A stretch of DNA of 64,000 nt from contig CAVQLG010000009.1 in assembly GCA_963713275.1 (NCBI GenBank), positions 186,001-250,000 on the forward strand. The letters are read 5' to 3'. The stretch is from CAIWHR01 sp963713275. Lineage in GTDB: Bacteria; Pseudomonadota; Gammaproteobacteria; Burkholderiales; Casimicrobiaceae. The stretch's first letter is position 1; every line of letters begins with the position of its first letter. Made by a program: the position numbers and the translations under genes. Positions 40,101 through 59,262 of this stretch are shown here, piece by piece. The notes beneath the pieces were generated by a model. The model did not search any database, was not told the DNA's origin, and saw only the letters and a list, made by a program, of their open reading frames with translations.

Positions 40101-41834
40101 GACCTGGTACTGCTCGCCCGGGTTCAGGTTGGTGAACTGATACAAACCGCTGCCATCGGTGAGCTGCGTGGTCGTGGTGTCGCCCACGCCGTTGATCAGC
40201 CCGTCGGCGCCGCCGCCGACCAGCGTGACCGTCACGCCGCTCACACCGGGCTCGCCCGCGTCCTGCACGCCGTTGGCGTTGAGGTCTTCCCAGACGAAGT
40301 TGCCCAGCGAGGCACGCTGTGCCCCGACCTGCACCAGGTAGTCCTCGACCTCGCCGTCCTTGGCTGCGCCGGTGGGCGTCAGGTTGGCGTCCGTGCTCAG
40401 GCGGAAACGCGCATAGGTGCTGCCACCCACAGCGTCGGCGGGGGTCGTGAAGCCGAGGTTGTTGGGGCCATTGCCGACCGCCAGGTTGGTGAAGATCTGT
40501 TCGCCGGCATCGTTCCAGTCACCATCACGGTTGAAGTCGATCCATGCATTGAGTTTGCCGTTCACTCCCGCGGCGCTGGCGACCGTGACCGTCACCGTCG
40601 CAGCGGTGCCCGGCACCAGCGGGCCGGCGAATACGACTCCGTCCTCGTCGTTCAGGTTACTGATGTTGTCGCCCGTCGCAGCGGCGTTGGGTTGCCCATT
40701 GAGCTCGGTGTCGATCAGGTTGCCCAGCCTCAACAGCGGCGTGGCGGGCGACTGACCGATGCTCAGCAGATGACGCCCGCCGTTACTGGCCAACAGCGTG
40801 GGATAGGTGGGGTCGGGTGCATCGCCGAAGTCGTAGGCCTGATAACCGAAGTCCTGCAGCAGATTGACCTCACCGGGCGTGAGGGTCTCGATCGACATAC
40901 TGTTGTTGCCACCATCCGGGTCGACCGTGTTGACGAATCCGACGCCGCCAAGGGGAAGCGTCGCGGTAACCACCTGCACCTTGTAGGTGATGCCGGGGCC
41001 ACCATTCGGCCCGGCCAGCAGCGGGCCGAAGAAATAGTAGCCGGTTTCAACCGCCGGAGTGTCCGGGTTGTCCCCGGTCACGGCGCTGCCGACGACGACG
41101 AAGCCGCCAGGGCCGGGGCCATCCACGTCGGCCAGAAGTTGGACCGTGACACCGTTCATGCCCTCGCCGGTATCGGGCAGCAGATTGCTGTTGCGATCGA
41201 AGAAGACCGTGTCACCGATACCGGCCGTCTTGACTTCGATAATCGTCGGTTGCCCGGTCGCAGGCGCCCCGCCTGGAGAAAGGATCACTCCGATATCTTG
41301 ACCGGCTCGCGACAGAAAGTTGGCGCCATTGGTGACTGCCAGAGACTGAAGCTGAGTGGCCTTCGCTTGAGTGTACGGACCGAGCGTACCCAGCGCTTGA
41401 CTCGTGATGGTGTCGCCCAGCAGTTGCCAGATCGCCAGCTGCACGTCACCCAAGGTATACGTCGTGCCAGCGTAGGAGTAGCCGCTGCCGACGACGTTGC
41501 CAGATTCGGTAACGGTGTTGAAGATCCAGTTAACCTCTTGCAGGCTGCTCAGGTACGGAAGGGGAGTCTGCGACGCGTTTGCCGGAAGCACCCCGGTTGG
41601 TACGGCTCCGTAGCTGGAATAGACATTAACGAGATAGGGCGTGTTGCTACCAATCGTAAGTTCCGTGCGGATACACCAAGCATCGTAGGTTCCGTTTAGC
41701 AAGCCGCCATTGGTAATGGCGGCGTTGAAATAGCTGGGCAGGCCACCGATGATCCCATCCCGATCTGTTCGATTGACCGTCTCCTCCGCTGTCGTGGGAA
41801 GCGTTGCATTGAACACATCGAAAGAGTTCGGCAT
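30272..41834 (-). CDS. Giant modular adhesin, likely type I secretion substrate (about 40 frame breaks)
   Basis: I read one gene of about 11.6 kb (near 3,850 residues) from ATG 41834 (MPNSFDVFNATLPTT; ribosome binding site TTGGAGA) to a stop at 30,272. An in-frame ATG at 41,903 is an alternative. No Sec signal is present, as expected of type I substrates. Order of parts: N-terminal putative thioester domain; SdrD-B-like module; GEVED-type module (DFNRDGDWND, ending GEVEDYLVQV); three about 1.7-kb units of SdrD-B, DUF11-like and GEVED modules; a unique region; further DUF11/SdrD-B modules; and a propeller-like C-terminus ending LALAMH. I see no RTX nonapeptides. The frame changes at least 40 times through single-base indels, with homology intact on each side. 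The gene faces the secretion operon. Confidence 0.75.
33985..35115 (-). other. Adhesin unique central region (intact frame)
   Basis: After the third module the frame stays open for about 370 residues: TKNLFVFANGSQDANWQAA, then ANGSQ-type and choice-of-anchor-like sequence with INVTGDAGDVFILRWDMDSN, GSNPVSPYPQGPRLDDG and FFTGYWLTTGDPVSGD, then a DUF11-like domain (KLTFTYKVQNTSAVVLNIQS). It resembles the ice-binding/choice-of-anchor beta-solenoid regions found in adhesins. Function unknown. Confidence 0.45.
35239..40335 (-). repeat. Three tandem about 1.7-kb adhesin modules
   Basis: The anchor GCACCAGGTAGTCCTCGACC occurs near 40,331, 38,636, 36,928 and 35,238, about 1,690-1,710 bases apart. 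Each unit encodes, in order, two SdrD-B-like domains (GNFVWEDLNANGVQDAGEPG; GDFVWRDLNGNGVQD), a DUF11-like domain (TFTYEVRNTGNVSLAT), a linker PGLTPPTDTDPANYFGQQRD, and a GEVED domain (DWNRDGDFLDANE to GEVEDYLVQ). The copies are highly similar but carry different single-base indels. Confidence 0.8.
40100..41834 (-). other. Adhesin N-terminal region: thioester-like, SdrD-B and GEVED domains (intact frame)
   Basis: This is the longest undamaged part. Residues 45-140 contain DAWCIRTEL (Cys 54) and DVQLAIWQLLG (Gln 132), the spacing and pattern (aromatic-Cys-hydrophobic; hydrophobic-Gln-x-x-hydrophobic-hydrophobic) of thioester domains in Gram-positive adhesins. Residues about 205-325 form an SdrD-B-like fold (GIGDTVFFDRNSNLLPDTGEG). 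Residues about 325-505 form a GEVED domain with a calcium-type loop (DFNRDGDWND). A second SdrD-B domain starts at GNFVWEDLNANGVQDAGEPG before the frame breaks. Confidence 0.55.
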
Positions 41835-42104
41835 GGCTACATATCTCCAAGAAACCAATGGTCGGTATGAATCGATGCGGTGGAGTTTCACTTCATTGTT
41901 CATAGTCTTCAGCCGCCTGCCAAACCTACCCGTCTGGCAATGCTGTCGCGAGCAATCTGCGCCGGCCCTGCTGGGAAGCTAAAAAGTGATCAGACTTCCA
42001 ATGGCCGCCGCGGACCGCCGGCTAAGGCTAACGATCCCCGCGCGATCTCATGCAAACATCGCGATGGCGCGCGCGACCCCTTCCCGTTAGTCTTCGCCGC
42101 CGCA

Positions 42105-42126
42105 AACTGTCAGGTTTCTTTACACT
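42105..42126 (-). promoter_or_regulatory. Inverted copy of a 22-base motif (GTGTAAA...GACAGTT)
   Basis: Read on the minus strand it is AGTGTAAAGAAACC followed by TGACAGTT. A second copy lies on the plus strand at 42,371-42,392; 19 of 22 bases agree. It lies between the sigma-54 promoter and the adhesin start. It could bind a regulator; I recall similar words near exosortase-associated genes in betaproteobacteria but cannot verify this. Confidence 0.45.
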
Positions 42127-42157
42127 TGGACCAAGAGCGGCAACCTGCGCGCGATGA

Positions 42158-42173
42158 TGCAATTGTCGTGCCA
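42158..42173 (-). promoter_or_regulatory. Sigma-54 (-24/-12) promoter for the adhesin gene
   Basis: On the minus strand the sequence is TGGCACGACAATTGCA, an exact match to the sigma-54 consensus TGGCACG-N4-TTGCA. It lies about 320 bases upstream of the adhesin start and points toward it. Transcription would begin near 42,146 and would need an enhancer-binding activator. Confidence 0.7.
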
Positions 42174-42370
42174 GTAGGTATCGGCACGCCGCATGGTTTG
42201 GCTCCGCGCCGTGCCCGCGCCCGCGGGAACCGGCAATCAGCGCATTGAAATTACTCACGTTTTGCCGAAATGGCACTGGTTCCGCGCAGTCTGCTTGTCC
42301 CCGCCCGCGCTGCCGTCGGACGGGGTCCGGCGGACCCGGATCGGCCCGAGAACACCAGCCGCATCGCAAG

Positions 42371-42392
42371 AGTGTAAAAAAATCCGACAGTT
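42371..42392 (+). promoter_or_regulatory. Upstream copy of the 22-base motif
   Basis: AGTGTAAAAAAATCC followed by GACAGTT, 19 of 22 bases the same as the inverted copy at 42,105. It is about 200 bases upstream of the sigma-54 promoter, the range in which activators of sigma-54 bind. Confidence 0.45.
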
Positions 42393-42484
42393 GGATCAGC
42401 GCCGATGGGCGTCGCCCGACCCGCCCCTTTCTTCTCGGATGCGGCCGTCGGACCCGGGCGCGTTCGCCTGGCGCGCGGCCTCAG

Positions 42485-42694
42485 TCAGTTGGACTTCTTG
42501 GCGTCGGCCTCGTCGATCATCTTTTTTAGTTCATTGAGGATCACCGTGTACTGCTGCACGATGCGGCCCGCTTGCTGCGCTGGAATGACGAGTTGGCCGA
42601 CGACCTGCTCCTTGCCGTCACCGCCGAGGATCTTCGTCTCGATGCGCAGGATGCCGTTGTGCATGGTCGCGTTACCGAGGGATTCGATGAACAT
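42485..42694 (-). CDS. Small conserved-looking protein, 69 residues
   Basis: ATG 42694 follows AGAGGA at a good distance. The protein begins MFIESLGNATMHNGILRIET, then GQLVIPAQQAGRIVQQYTVI and a Lys/Asp-rich end. The pattern of short strands followed by a C-terminal helix is weakly like DUF3467-type small proteins, but I would not assign it. No signal peptide or membrane segment. It lies upstream of the adhesin on the same strand, with the sigma-54 promoter between them, so it is probably a separate unit. Confidence 0.55.
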   Translation of the reverse strand: MFIESLGNATMHNGILRIETKILGGDGKEQVVGQLVIPAQQAGRIVQQYTVILNELKKMIDEADAKKSN

Positions 42695-42989
42695 GTAAGG
42701 TCCTCTTTGGAGTGAGTGGTGGAGTTGGATAGAAAGAGTGCCCGGATTGTTTCGCCCTGTAGCCGGATTGGATTTCGAAAGGCTGGACATCTGCATTCGC
42801 CCTGCACGGCCGCACCGCACCGTGAATACCAAACCCCAGTACGGACTTCTCCGCAGGTCTATGCGGTGCAGGCAGCTTCGCTTCGCAACAGGAGCACGGG
42901 CAGGCGCCAGAGATAGAGCTGCGGCCGAGCGAATGCGCCGTCGGCAACGGGTGCGACCTCGGATCCGTTGGACGATCGATGACGATCGT

Positions 42990-43240
42990 GCTCACCTGGA
43001 TTGTACGTCAACACTCGCGGTCCGAGCGGCCGCGAGAAGGCTCGGCCAGGCGGCCGACCGAGCGCGAGCGGCTTCACCACAGCTTCGCAGGGCCCGTTTC
43101 ACCAATGCCGGTTTCACGTGCTTCGTCCGTGGCCGAAGTTCGACGCATGGATCGGACACGGCGTCGCTGCCGGCCCGCAGCAATGCGGTCCCCACGTGCA
43201 TCTCAGAGCGATCAGGTGGCAGGGCGACGATGTCCGGATC
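42990..43240 (-). pseudogene. Relic of a second Sfp-type transferase N-terminus
   Basis: Directly after the NRPS stop the minus-strand frame reads VALPPDRSEMHVGTALLRAG, then CVELRPRTKHVKPALVKRAL, LLAAARTASVDVQ. It lines up with the start of the intact Sfp gene (PPLDRAQVHVWFASL, CAELSPDERRRADRF, LLAAYAAVDASTL), and the bases between stop and start match the intergenic bases before the intact gene (GCTACGCACGCGCCGGATCCGGACAT type). Only the first third is left. Confidence 0.5.
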
Positions 43241-43255
43241 CGGCGCGTGCGCAGC

Positions 43256-52974
<9,719 letters not shown>

Positions 52975-53180
52975 CACGAACCTGGGCAAGACGTTAGACG
53001 ATGCATTGTGTTTTCCTGCGGTTTTTCGCATCTTCTCAAAGCTGCGGGTAGAGCATCGGAACACCCTGCGAAAGCAACCAAGGCTCGTGTAGGAGGTGCC
53101 ATGTGCCGTCGAATCGAATAGTTGTCGGCTCGACCTGTAGTGCACATTCTTAGAGCGTTTGCCCGACGCCGGCGCGCATT

Positions 53181-53463
53181 CTACTCAGATCGGACGTTTG
53201 CATGAAGCTGCTGCTGCAACTCCACCCGGCGAAGCAGGCCGGTACGCAGCGAAGCGTGCAGGTGGGGGGCGGTTTGCGCCCACTTCAGCACGTTCCGCGG
53301 ATACCGCACCTCTTTGTCGGGCTCCTTGGCATCCAAGGCCCGTTCCATAGGCCGGCGCGCCGGCGGCGACGCTGCAGAACAGGGAAAAAGGCAAGGTCTG
53401 CGCGAAGGGGCGCGCACCTCTTGCATGTGGTGCACGACGCAGCGGGTGAAATGGATCATATGG
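53181..53463 (-). CDS. Hypothetical protein between Sfp and NRPS genes
   Basis: The C-terminal part of a minus-strand frame (ALDAKEPDKEVRYPRNVLKW to LLRRVELQQQLHANVRSE) has a normal amino-acid mix, and ATG 53463 (MIHFTRCVVHHMQEV) is a possible start; an upstream hydrophobic stretch (GLLLIAAAAIAG) may belong to it. No family is recognised. It might be a remnant. Confidence 0.3.
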
Positions 53464-53738
53464 CAACCGGCGATGGCGGCGGCGGCGATAAGCAGGAGGC
53501 CGGAGGGCGCTTCGCCGCCGGCCGGATGCTGATCGCAGGCGAAGCAAAGAGCGGGCCCGGGGTACGCGGTGCGACCGTGGTGGCAACGACCCCGGTCGAG
53601 TCGCGCAGCATGCTCTCGCCCGGAATCGTGAACGCCACGCGGCCCGCGGGCCCCTTCCGAAGGCGGTCCGCCTGCACGCATCGGCCGCAGGATGCGCGCA
53701 ACGATTGCCCGAGCATGCGGGGCCGGCAATGGCCCCGC

Positions 53739-54455
53739 CTACTTGGAGGCCGGCAACCGCGCCACGTCGAAGCGCAGTACCGTCCAGTCGCGACCTTCCG
53801 CGGCGACCGCGGCCGCGAATCCGGGTGGCGGGTCGAGGCCCGACACGCGCCAGCGGTCCGGCGCTTGCTGATCCCATCGATCTTCGATGAGGGCGTCGTC
53901 GCCACTGTGCGCCACCGTGAACGACCGTGTGGGGTACCTGAGGCCCTCGCCGCGCGCCTTGACGTACGCTTCCTTTCGCGTCCACATGCGGAAGAACGCC
54001 CCGCGCTGCGCATCGCAAGCGAGTGCCGCAAGCGCTTCGCGTTCAGAGGATGAGAATGCCTGTCGAGCGAGCCCAGCGATGTCGACCTCACGTGCCGTCG
54101 ACTCGATGTCGATTCCCACCTCTCGCCTCGCCGCGACGGCATACATGGCCGCGTCGTCCGCATGCGAAACATTGAAGCGGAGTCCCGGCACGTTCACGAG
54201 GCAGGGCTTGCCGTTGTTGTCGTAGCCAATCCGGAGTGTCGATGCATCGACCGCCGCGTATGCTGCGAGAAGGCGCCGCAGAAAGACGCGAGCCAGAACG
54301 AAACGGCGTCGCAGCTGTGTGGTGCTAAAACGGTCGGCCCGCCTCCTCTCGTCCGGGGAAAGCTCGGCGCAAAGACTAGGCCAGGCCTCGCTGGTAGTCT
54401 GCAGCGATGCGAACCACACGTGGACCTGCGCGCGATCGAGTGGCGGGACTGCCAT
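53739..54455 (-). CDS. Sfp-type 4'-phosphopantetheinyl transferase
   Basis: 238 residues from ATG 54455 (MAVPPLDRAQVHVWFASL), intact and of normal length. Family motifs: FNVSHADDAAMYAV, the magnesium-site motif REVGIDIEST, and FFRMWTRKEAYVKARGEGL. The enzyme moves phosphopantetheine from coenzyme A to the carrier-domain serines, and so activates the NRPS encoded downstream. It lies directly after a thioesterase relic on the same strand. Confidence 0.9.
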   Translation of the reverse strand: MAVPPLDRAQVHVWFASLQTTSEAWPSLCAELSPDERRRADRFSTTQLRRRFVLARVFLRRLLAAYAAVDASTLRIGYDNNGKPCLVNVPGLRFNVSHADDAAMYAVAARREVGIDIESTAREVDIAGLARQAFSSSEREALAALACDAQRGAFFRMWTRKEAYVKARGEGLRYPTRSFTVAHSGDDALIEDRWDQQAPDRWRVSGLDPPPGFAAAVAAEGRDWTVLRFDVARLPASK

Positions 54456-54479
54456 GTCCGGATCCGGCGCGTGCGTAGC

Positions 54480-54965
54480 TCAGCCAGCGTCGACAGGGTT
54501 GATACATGCCCGCAAGCGCCCCGCCAGTTCTCCAGCCAAGGGGGGCCTGACAGGGTCGCGGTGGGTGCCCGGCAGGCGGTGGATGCAAACGCTGTCGCTG
54601 GTCCAACGGACCCTGCCCGGGGTTTCCCTACCGGCGCGATCCGCGGAGTCCTTGACAACGAAGAACCCGATTGGATGGCTGTAAGGCCTTGGCCGACAGC
54701 TCCAGTGTGCCCCGCGGTGCGCCGCTCCCATCGTGCGCAACTGAGGCAGTCGCTCCAGAATCAGCACACGCAACACTCAAAACCGGGTGAGTTGCTGAAT
54801 TTGCCGCTGATTCATCTTATGGCGCCAGACTGCAGCCAACTCGTCGATCCCCAACTGGAGCACGCTGGTCCTCGGAGCATAATAACAGGATGGATTGCCG
54901 CCCAGGGTCTGCGTGAACAACAACGGCTGGCGAGAAGCTTCCGTAACGGTCATGGGTTCGGGATC
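54480..54965 (-). pseudogene. Relic of a second NRPS thioesterase domain
   Basis: The frame reads PEPMTVTEASRQPLLFTQTL, GGNPSCYYAPRT, then jumps to ELAAVWRHKMNQRQ and onward to YSHPIGFFVVKDSADRAG, HRLPGTHRDPVRPP and ACINPVDAG. Each piece matches the TE at 43.3-44.0 kb (REPGLITIKEGSRRPLF, ELAAVWRREATLRQ, YSHPIEFFVVKDSADRAG). The middle, including the nucleophile Ser, is deleted, and the upstream modules are absent. Confidence 0.75.
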
Positions 54966-54967
54966 GA

Positions 54968-55275
54968 GACCGGATAGAGCGAGGCGTCGAGCTGCAACCG
55001 CTTCTTTACGAATACGACGAAGGCACAGGCCGACACGGCGATCCAGATTTGCGACCTCACTGCGTTCTCGGACGTGCCGAAGAACCGCTTGATCCGCAGG
55101 TGCTGCTTGATCGACTTGAAGAGCTCTGCCTGCAAGCGGCTCCGGTACGGGCCGCAGACCGTCGCCGCCGGCAACGCGAAGTGGTTGGTCAGAAAGACCA
55201 GCGTCTTGCCGGTCTCGGTATCCTTGAAGCGAAAGCGCCCGAAGTCGATCAGTGGAAAGGACTCCGACAATCGCA
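54968..55275 (-). pseudogene. IS4-family transposase C-terminal relic
   Basis: The minus-strand translation FKDTETGKTLVFLTNHFALP, then LQAELFKSIKQHLRIKRFFG, TSENAVRSQIWIAVSACAFV and KKRLQLDASLY is the familiar C-terminal part of IS4-type transposases, with the Glu of YREK (normally WQVELFFKWIKQH) retained. The N-terminus and the element ends are missing. It abuts the thioesterase relic, so insertion or recombination through this IS may have removed the second NRPS. Confidence 0.75.
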
Positions 55276-55387
55276 AGGCCAGCAATTGTGGCGAGGCATG
55301 CGCGGTGAAACGAATCTGCATCCGCAACTCGAGCGCGAAGCGCCGCCATCCCCATGGCAGCCGCCCTCTGTGCGAGGTGAAACAGGA

Positions 55388-58300
55388 ATGATTTCGATCG
55401 AGGACAGCTTGCTGCAAATGGCGCCGGACGCCATGCTCGTGGTGGATCAGTCCGGCCAGATCGCTCAAGCCAACGCCCTGGCTGAACGCCTGTTCGGCTA
55501 TCCGCCCGGAATGCTCGCCGGCGTGCCGCTGGATCGGCTCATTCCCACACGCTTGCGGGATCTGCACCGTCAGCACACGGCCGACTATCTTCGCAACCCC
55601 CGCCAGCGGCCGATGGATGCGGGCCCCATCCTGTGGGGTTTGCGCCACGATGGCAGCGAATTCCCGGCGCAGATCAGCCTGAACCCCTTGCCCACCCCGG
55701 CCGGCGTCCGCACGCTGGCTGCCGTTCGCGACGTGAGCGAGTACCAGCGGATACAGCAGGCCTTGGAACAGGCCACGACTACGTTGGAGCAGCAGGTCGC
55801 GACGCGCAACGCGGAGTTGCTGCACGCCAACGCGGAGTTGCGCCAGCAGATCAGCGAACGCAACCAGGCCGAAGCACGCTTGCAGGCGAGCAATCGCGCC
55901 CTGCGCCTGCGCAGCGCCTGCAACCAAGCCTTGGTCAAGGCGACCGACGAAACGGCCCTGCTCAACGAGGTATGTCGGCTCGTTGTAGAGATAGGGACCT
56001 ATCGGTTGGCCTGGGTGGGTGTGGCGGAGCAGGATGAAGACAGAGCCGTCCGCCCCGTCGGGCAGGCGGGTTACGAAGCCGGTTATCTGGAGTCGATCCG
56101 CGTCACTTGGGCTGACGAAGAACACGGTCAGGGTCCGACCGGCAAGGCGATTCGCACCCGGCGACCCGTCGTGGCCCGGAATCTGTTGACCGATCCCCAT
56201 TACACCCCGTGGCGGGTGGAGGCGCTGCGGCGGGGCTATGCCTCCTCGATCGCGCTTCCCCTGTGCCGAGAAGACACCGTCCTGGGGGCGTTGAACATCT
56301 ACGCGGCGGAACCCAGTTCTTTCGATGCTGAGGAAACCCAGCTCCTGGCCGAGCTGGCCGACGATCTGGCGTACGGTCTGGCGGCGCTGCGCGGGCGCAT
56401 CGAGCGCCAACGAATGGCGATGGCCCTGGAGGAGAGCGAAGAACGGTTCCGCCAACTGGCCGAAGCGGCGTTCGAAGGGATTGCCGTCAGCCAGCAGGGT
56501 CGCCTGATCGATGCCAACCCCCAACTCGCCGAGATGCTGGGCTATGCCCCCGCCGAACTGATCGGTCGGCACGTCGTGGATTTCGTCCCTCCCGAGGCCC
56601 GGGATCTCGTTGCCGATCGCCTGCGGTCGAACACCCGGGAACCGGTCGAACACGCTGTGCAAAGAAAGGACGGCTCGACCCTTTTTGCGGAGATACGGGT
56701 CCGCTCCGCGCTGTACCGGGGCAAATTGGCGCGGATCAGCGCTGTCCGCGACATCACCGAGCGCCGGCGGGCGGAACAGGGATGGCGCAAGAGCGAGGAA
56801 CGCCTGACGCTGGCCCTGCGCGCCGCCCGCGCCGGTGCCTGGGAGTGGGAGGCGGCGACCCACCAAGCGATCTGGTCCGACGACAACTACCGGGTCCTGG
56901 GGTTGGCGCCGGGAAGCGTGGCAGCGTCCTACGAGAACTGGCTGCGTTGCGTCCACCCCGACGACCGTGCCGAAGCCGAGAGACGGGTGGCAGAGGCCTT
57001 GGCACGGGGCGATGACTTGAATATCGAGTTTCGGGTGGTGTGGTCGGACGGCAGCATTCACTGGGTGAACGATATCGGCAAAATGCAATTCGACCCGGCG
57101 GGCAAACCGGTCGGCATGCACGGCATTCAGATGGACATCACCGAGCGCAAGCAGGCGGAGCAGGCATTAAGAGCAAGCGAGGAGAAATACCGCCTGCTGG
57201 TTGAGAATCAGACCGACCTCCTCGTCAAGGTGGATTCCGAAAACCGCTTCCTGTTCGTGTCCCCGTCGTATTGCCAGGTCTTCGGCAAGACCGAAGCGGA
57301 ACTGCTGGGCAAGGCCTTCATGCCGCTGGTGCATGAAGAGGACCGGGAGTCGACGGCCAGGGCCATGGAAGATCTGTTCCGGCCTCCCTTTCGGGATTAC
57401 CACGAGCAACGGGCCCTGACCCAGGCAGGTTGGCGCTGGTTCGGGTGGGCCGACAAAGCGGTGCTGAATGAGCGGGGCGAGGTCGTTGCCATCGTCGGCG
57501 TGGGGCGAGACATCACCGAGCGCAAGCAAGCCGAGGAGGCTCTGTTCGACGAGAAGGAGCGCGCCCAGGTCACGCTGCATTCCATCGGCGACGCCGTCAT
57601 CACGACCGATGCTCGCGCGGTCGTGGAGTACCTCAATCCCGTGGCGGAGGCGCTCACCGGCTGGACCACGGCCGAGGCCCAGGGGCGCTCCCTCAGTGAA
57701 GTCTTCCACATCGTCAACGAGCAGACCCGCCAGCCGGCGCCGGACCCGGTCACGCGCTGTCTCGCGGAAGGGAAGATCGTCGGCCTGGCCAACCATACCG
57801 TGCTGATCGGTCGCCACGGGGCCGGAGTACCACATCGACGATTCGGCAGCGCCGATTCGCGCTCGCGACGGCCGGGTGCTGGGTGCGGTGCTGGTGTTTC
57901 ACGACGTTACCGAAACCCGCCGACTGACCCGGCAGCTGGAGCACGACGCCACCCACGATGCGCTCACCGGCCTCATCAACCGGCAGGAATTCGAGCGCCG
58001 GCTGGCACGGGCGCTGGCGAGCGCCCAGAAGTATGGCCAGCGGCACGTACTGTGCTATCTGGATCTGGATCAGTTCAAGGTCGTCAACGACACCGCCGGC
58101 CATGCCGCGGGGGACGAGCTCCTCAAACAGATCAACGTGATCCTCTCCGGGATGTTCCGCGAGCGCGACACCCTGGCCCGGATCGGCGGCGACGAGTTCG
58201 GCTTGCTGCTGGACAACTGCCCGCTGGACCGCGCCCAGATCATTGCCCAAACCGTGGTCGGCCACATCGGCGACCACCGCTTTCACTGGGAAGGCCGCAC

Positions 58301-59231
58301 TTATCAGATCGGGGCCAGCATCGGCCTCGCGCCGATCACCGCCGAGACGCGCGACACCGCCCAAGCGCTCACCCAGGCCGACGTCGCCTGCTATATCGCC
58401 AAGGAACTGGGCCGCAACCGCGTCCATCTCTACCAGCAGGAAGACAGCGAGACGGTGCAGCGCCACGGCGAAATCCTGGGTGCGGCCGGCCTGCGCGACG
58501 CCCTGGACCGGGGCCGGTTCCGGCTGCACTATCAGCCCATCCTGCCGGTGAACGCATCCGACCCCGCCTCGATCCGCTACGAGGCGCTACTCCGCGTCGC
58601 GTCCAACGACAGTCCGGGGGGAGACAGTGAACTGGTGCTGCCGGCGGCCTTCATTCCCGCCGCCGAACGCTACGGGCTGATGGGAGCGATCGACCGCTGG
58701 GTGATCCAGGCGGCTTTTCGCGATTACGCCGGCGGCATCGGCCGGACTGGCGCGCAGATCGCCATCAATCTCTCCGGCAACTCCTTGAGCGACAAGACCC
58801 TGCTCGACTTCATCGAAGCCCGGTTCGCCGAGCACGGCATCCCGCCGGACCGGGTCTGCTTCGAGATTACCGAAACCGCGGCCATTCAGAACCTGCGCCA
58901 CGCCAGCGAACTGATGGTGGCGCTCAAACGCCGCGGCAGCCAGTTCGCCCTCGACGACTTCGGCAGCGGCCTGTCCTCGTTCCACTATCTCAAGAGCCTG
59001 CCGGTCGACTACCTCAAGATCGACGGCAGTTTCGTCAAGGACATGATCGAGAACGCCCACGATTGCGCCCTGGTCGCGGCGATCAATGAGATGAGTCACA
59101 CCCTGGGCATCCGAACCGTCGCCGAGCACGTCCACAGCCAGGCCATTGTCGAACGCCTGCGCGAACTGGACGTCGACTTCGCGCAGGGCTATTTCCTTGG
59201 CGTACCCATGCCTTGGGGCGCCTCCTCATGA
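55388..59231 (+). CDS. PAS/GAF sensor with GGDEF and EAL domains (one frameshift)
   Basis: From ATG 55388 (MISIEDSLLQMAPDAMLVV; GAGG at 55,373) the order is PAS, coiled coil, GAF (LVEIGTYRLAWVGVAEQDED to LLAELADDLAYGLAAL), four more PAS domains, GGDEF and EAL. The frame breaks near 57,822 (one extra G) and continues as EYHIDDSAAP, DGRVLGAVLVFHDV. The GGDEF motif is intact (ARIGGDEFG) with an RxxD inhibitory site before it (RERD). The EAL part has YEALLRV, FEITETA, LDDFGSGLSS and YLKIDGSF. Both activities are possible. No membrane segments. Its stop is 31 bases from the convergent gene. Confidence 0.85.
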
Positions 59232-59262
59232 TTGCCGCTCTCCTTTTCGACCCGACCCTGAG

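Noticed and set aside
35239..40335. RTX calcium nonapeptides in the adhesin
   Set aside because: I found DxNxDGD loops in GEVED domains but no GGxGxDxUx arrays, so it is not an RTX protein.
42271..42285. Second sigma-54-like element (TGGCAC then TTCCGC)
   Set aside because: The -12 part lacks the required GC in TTGC, and no gene is placed to use it.
42845..42995. Small Cys-rich frame (SISGACPCSCCEAK), RiPP-precursor-like at first sight
   Set aside because: GTG start with weak ribosome binding site, no modification enzyme nearby, and it runs on into the next gene; probably degraded sequence after the Sfp relic.
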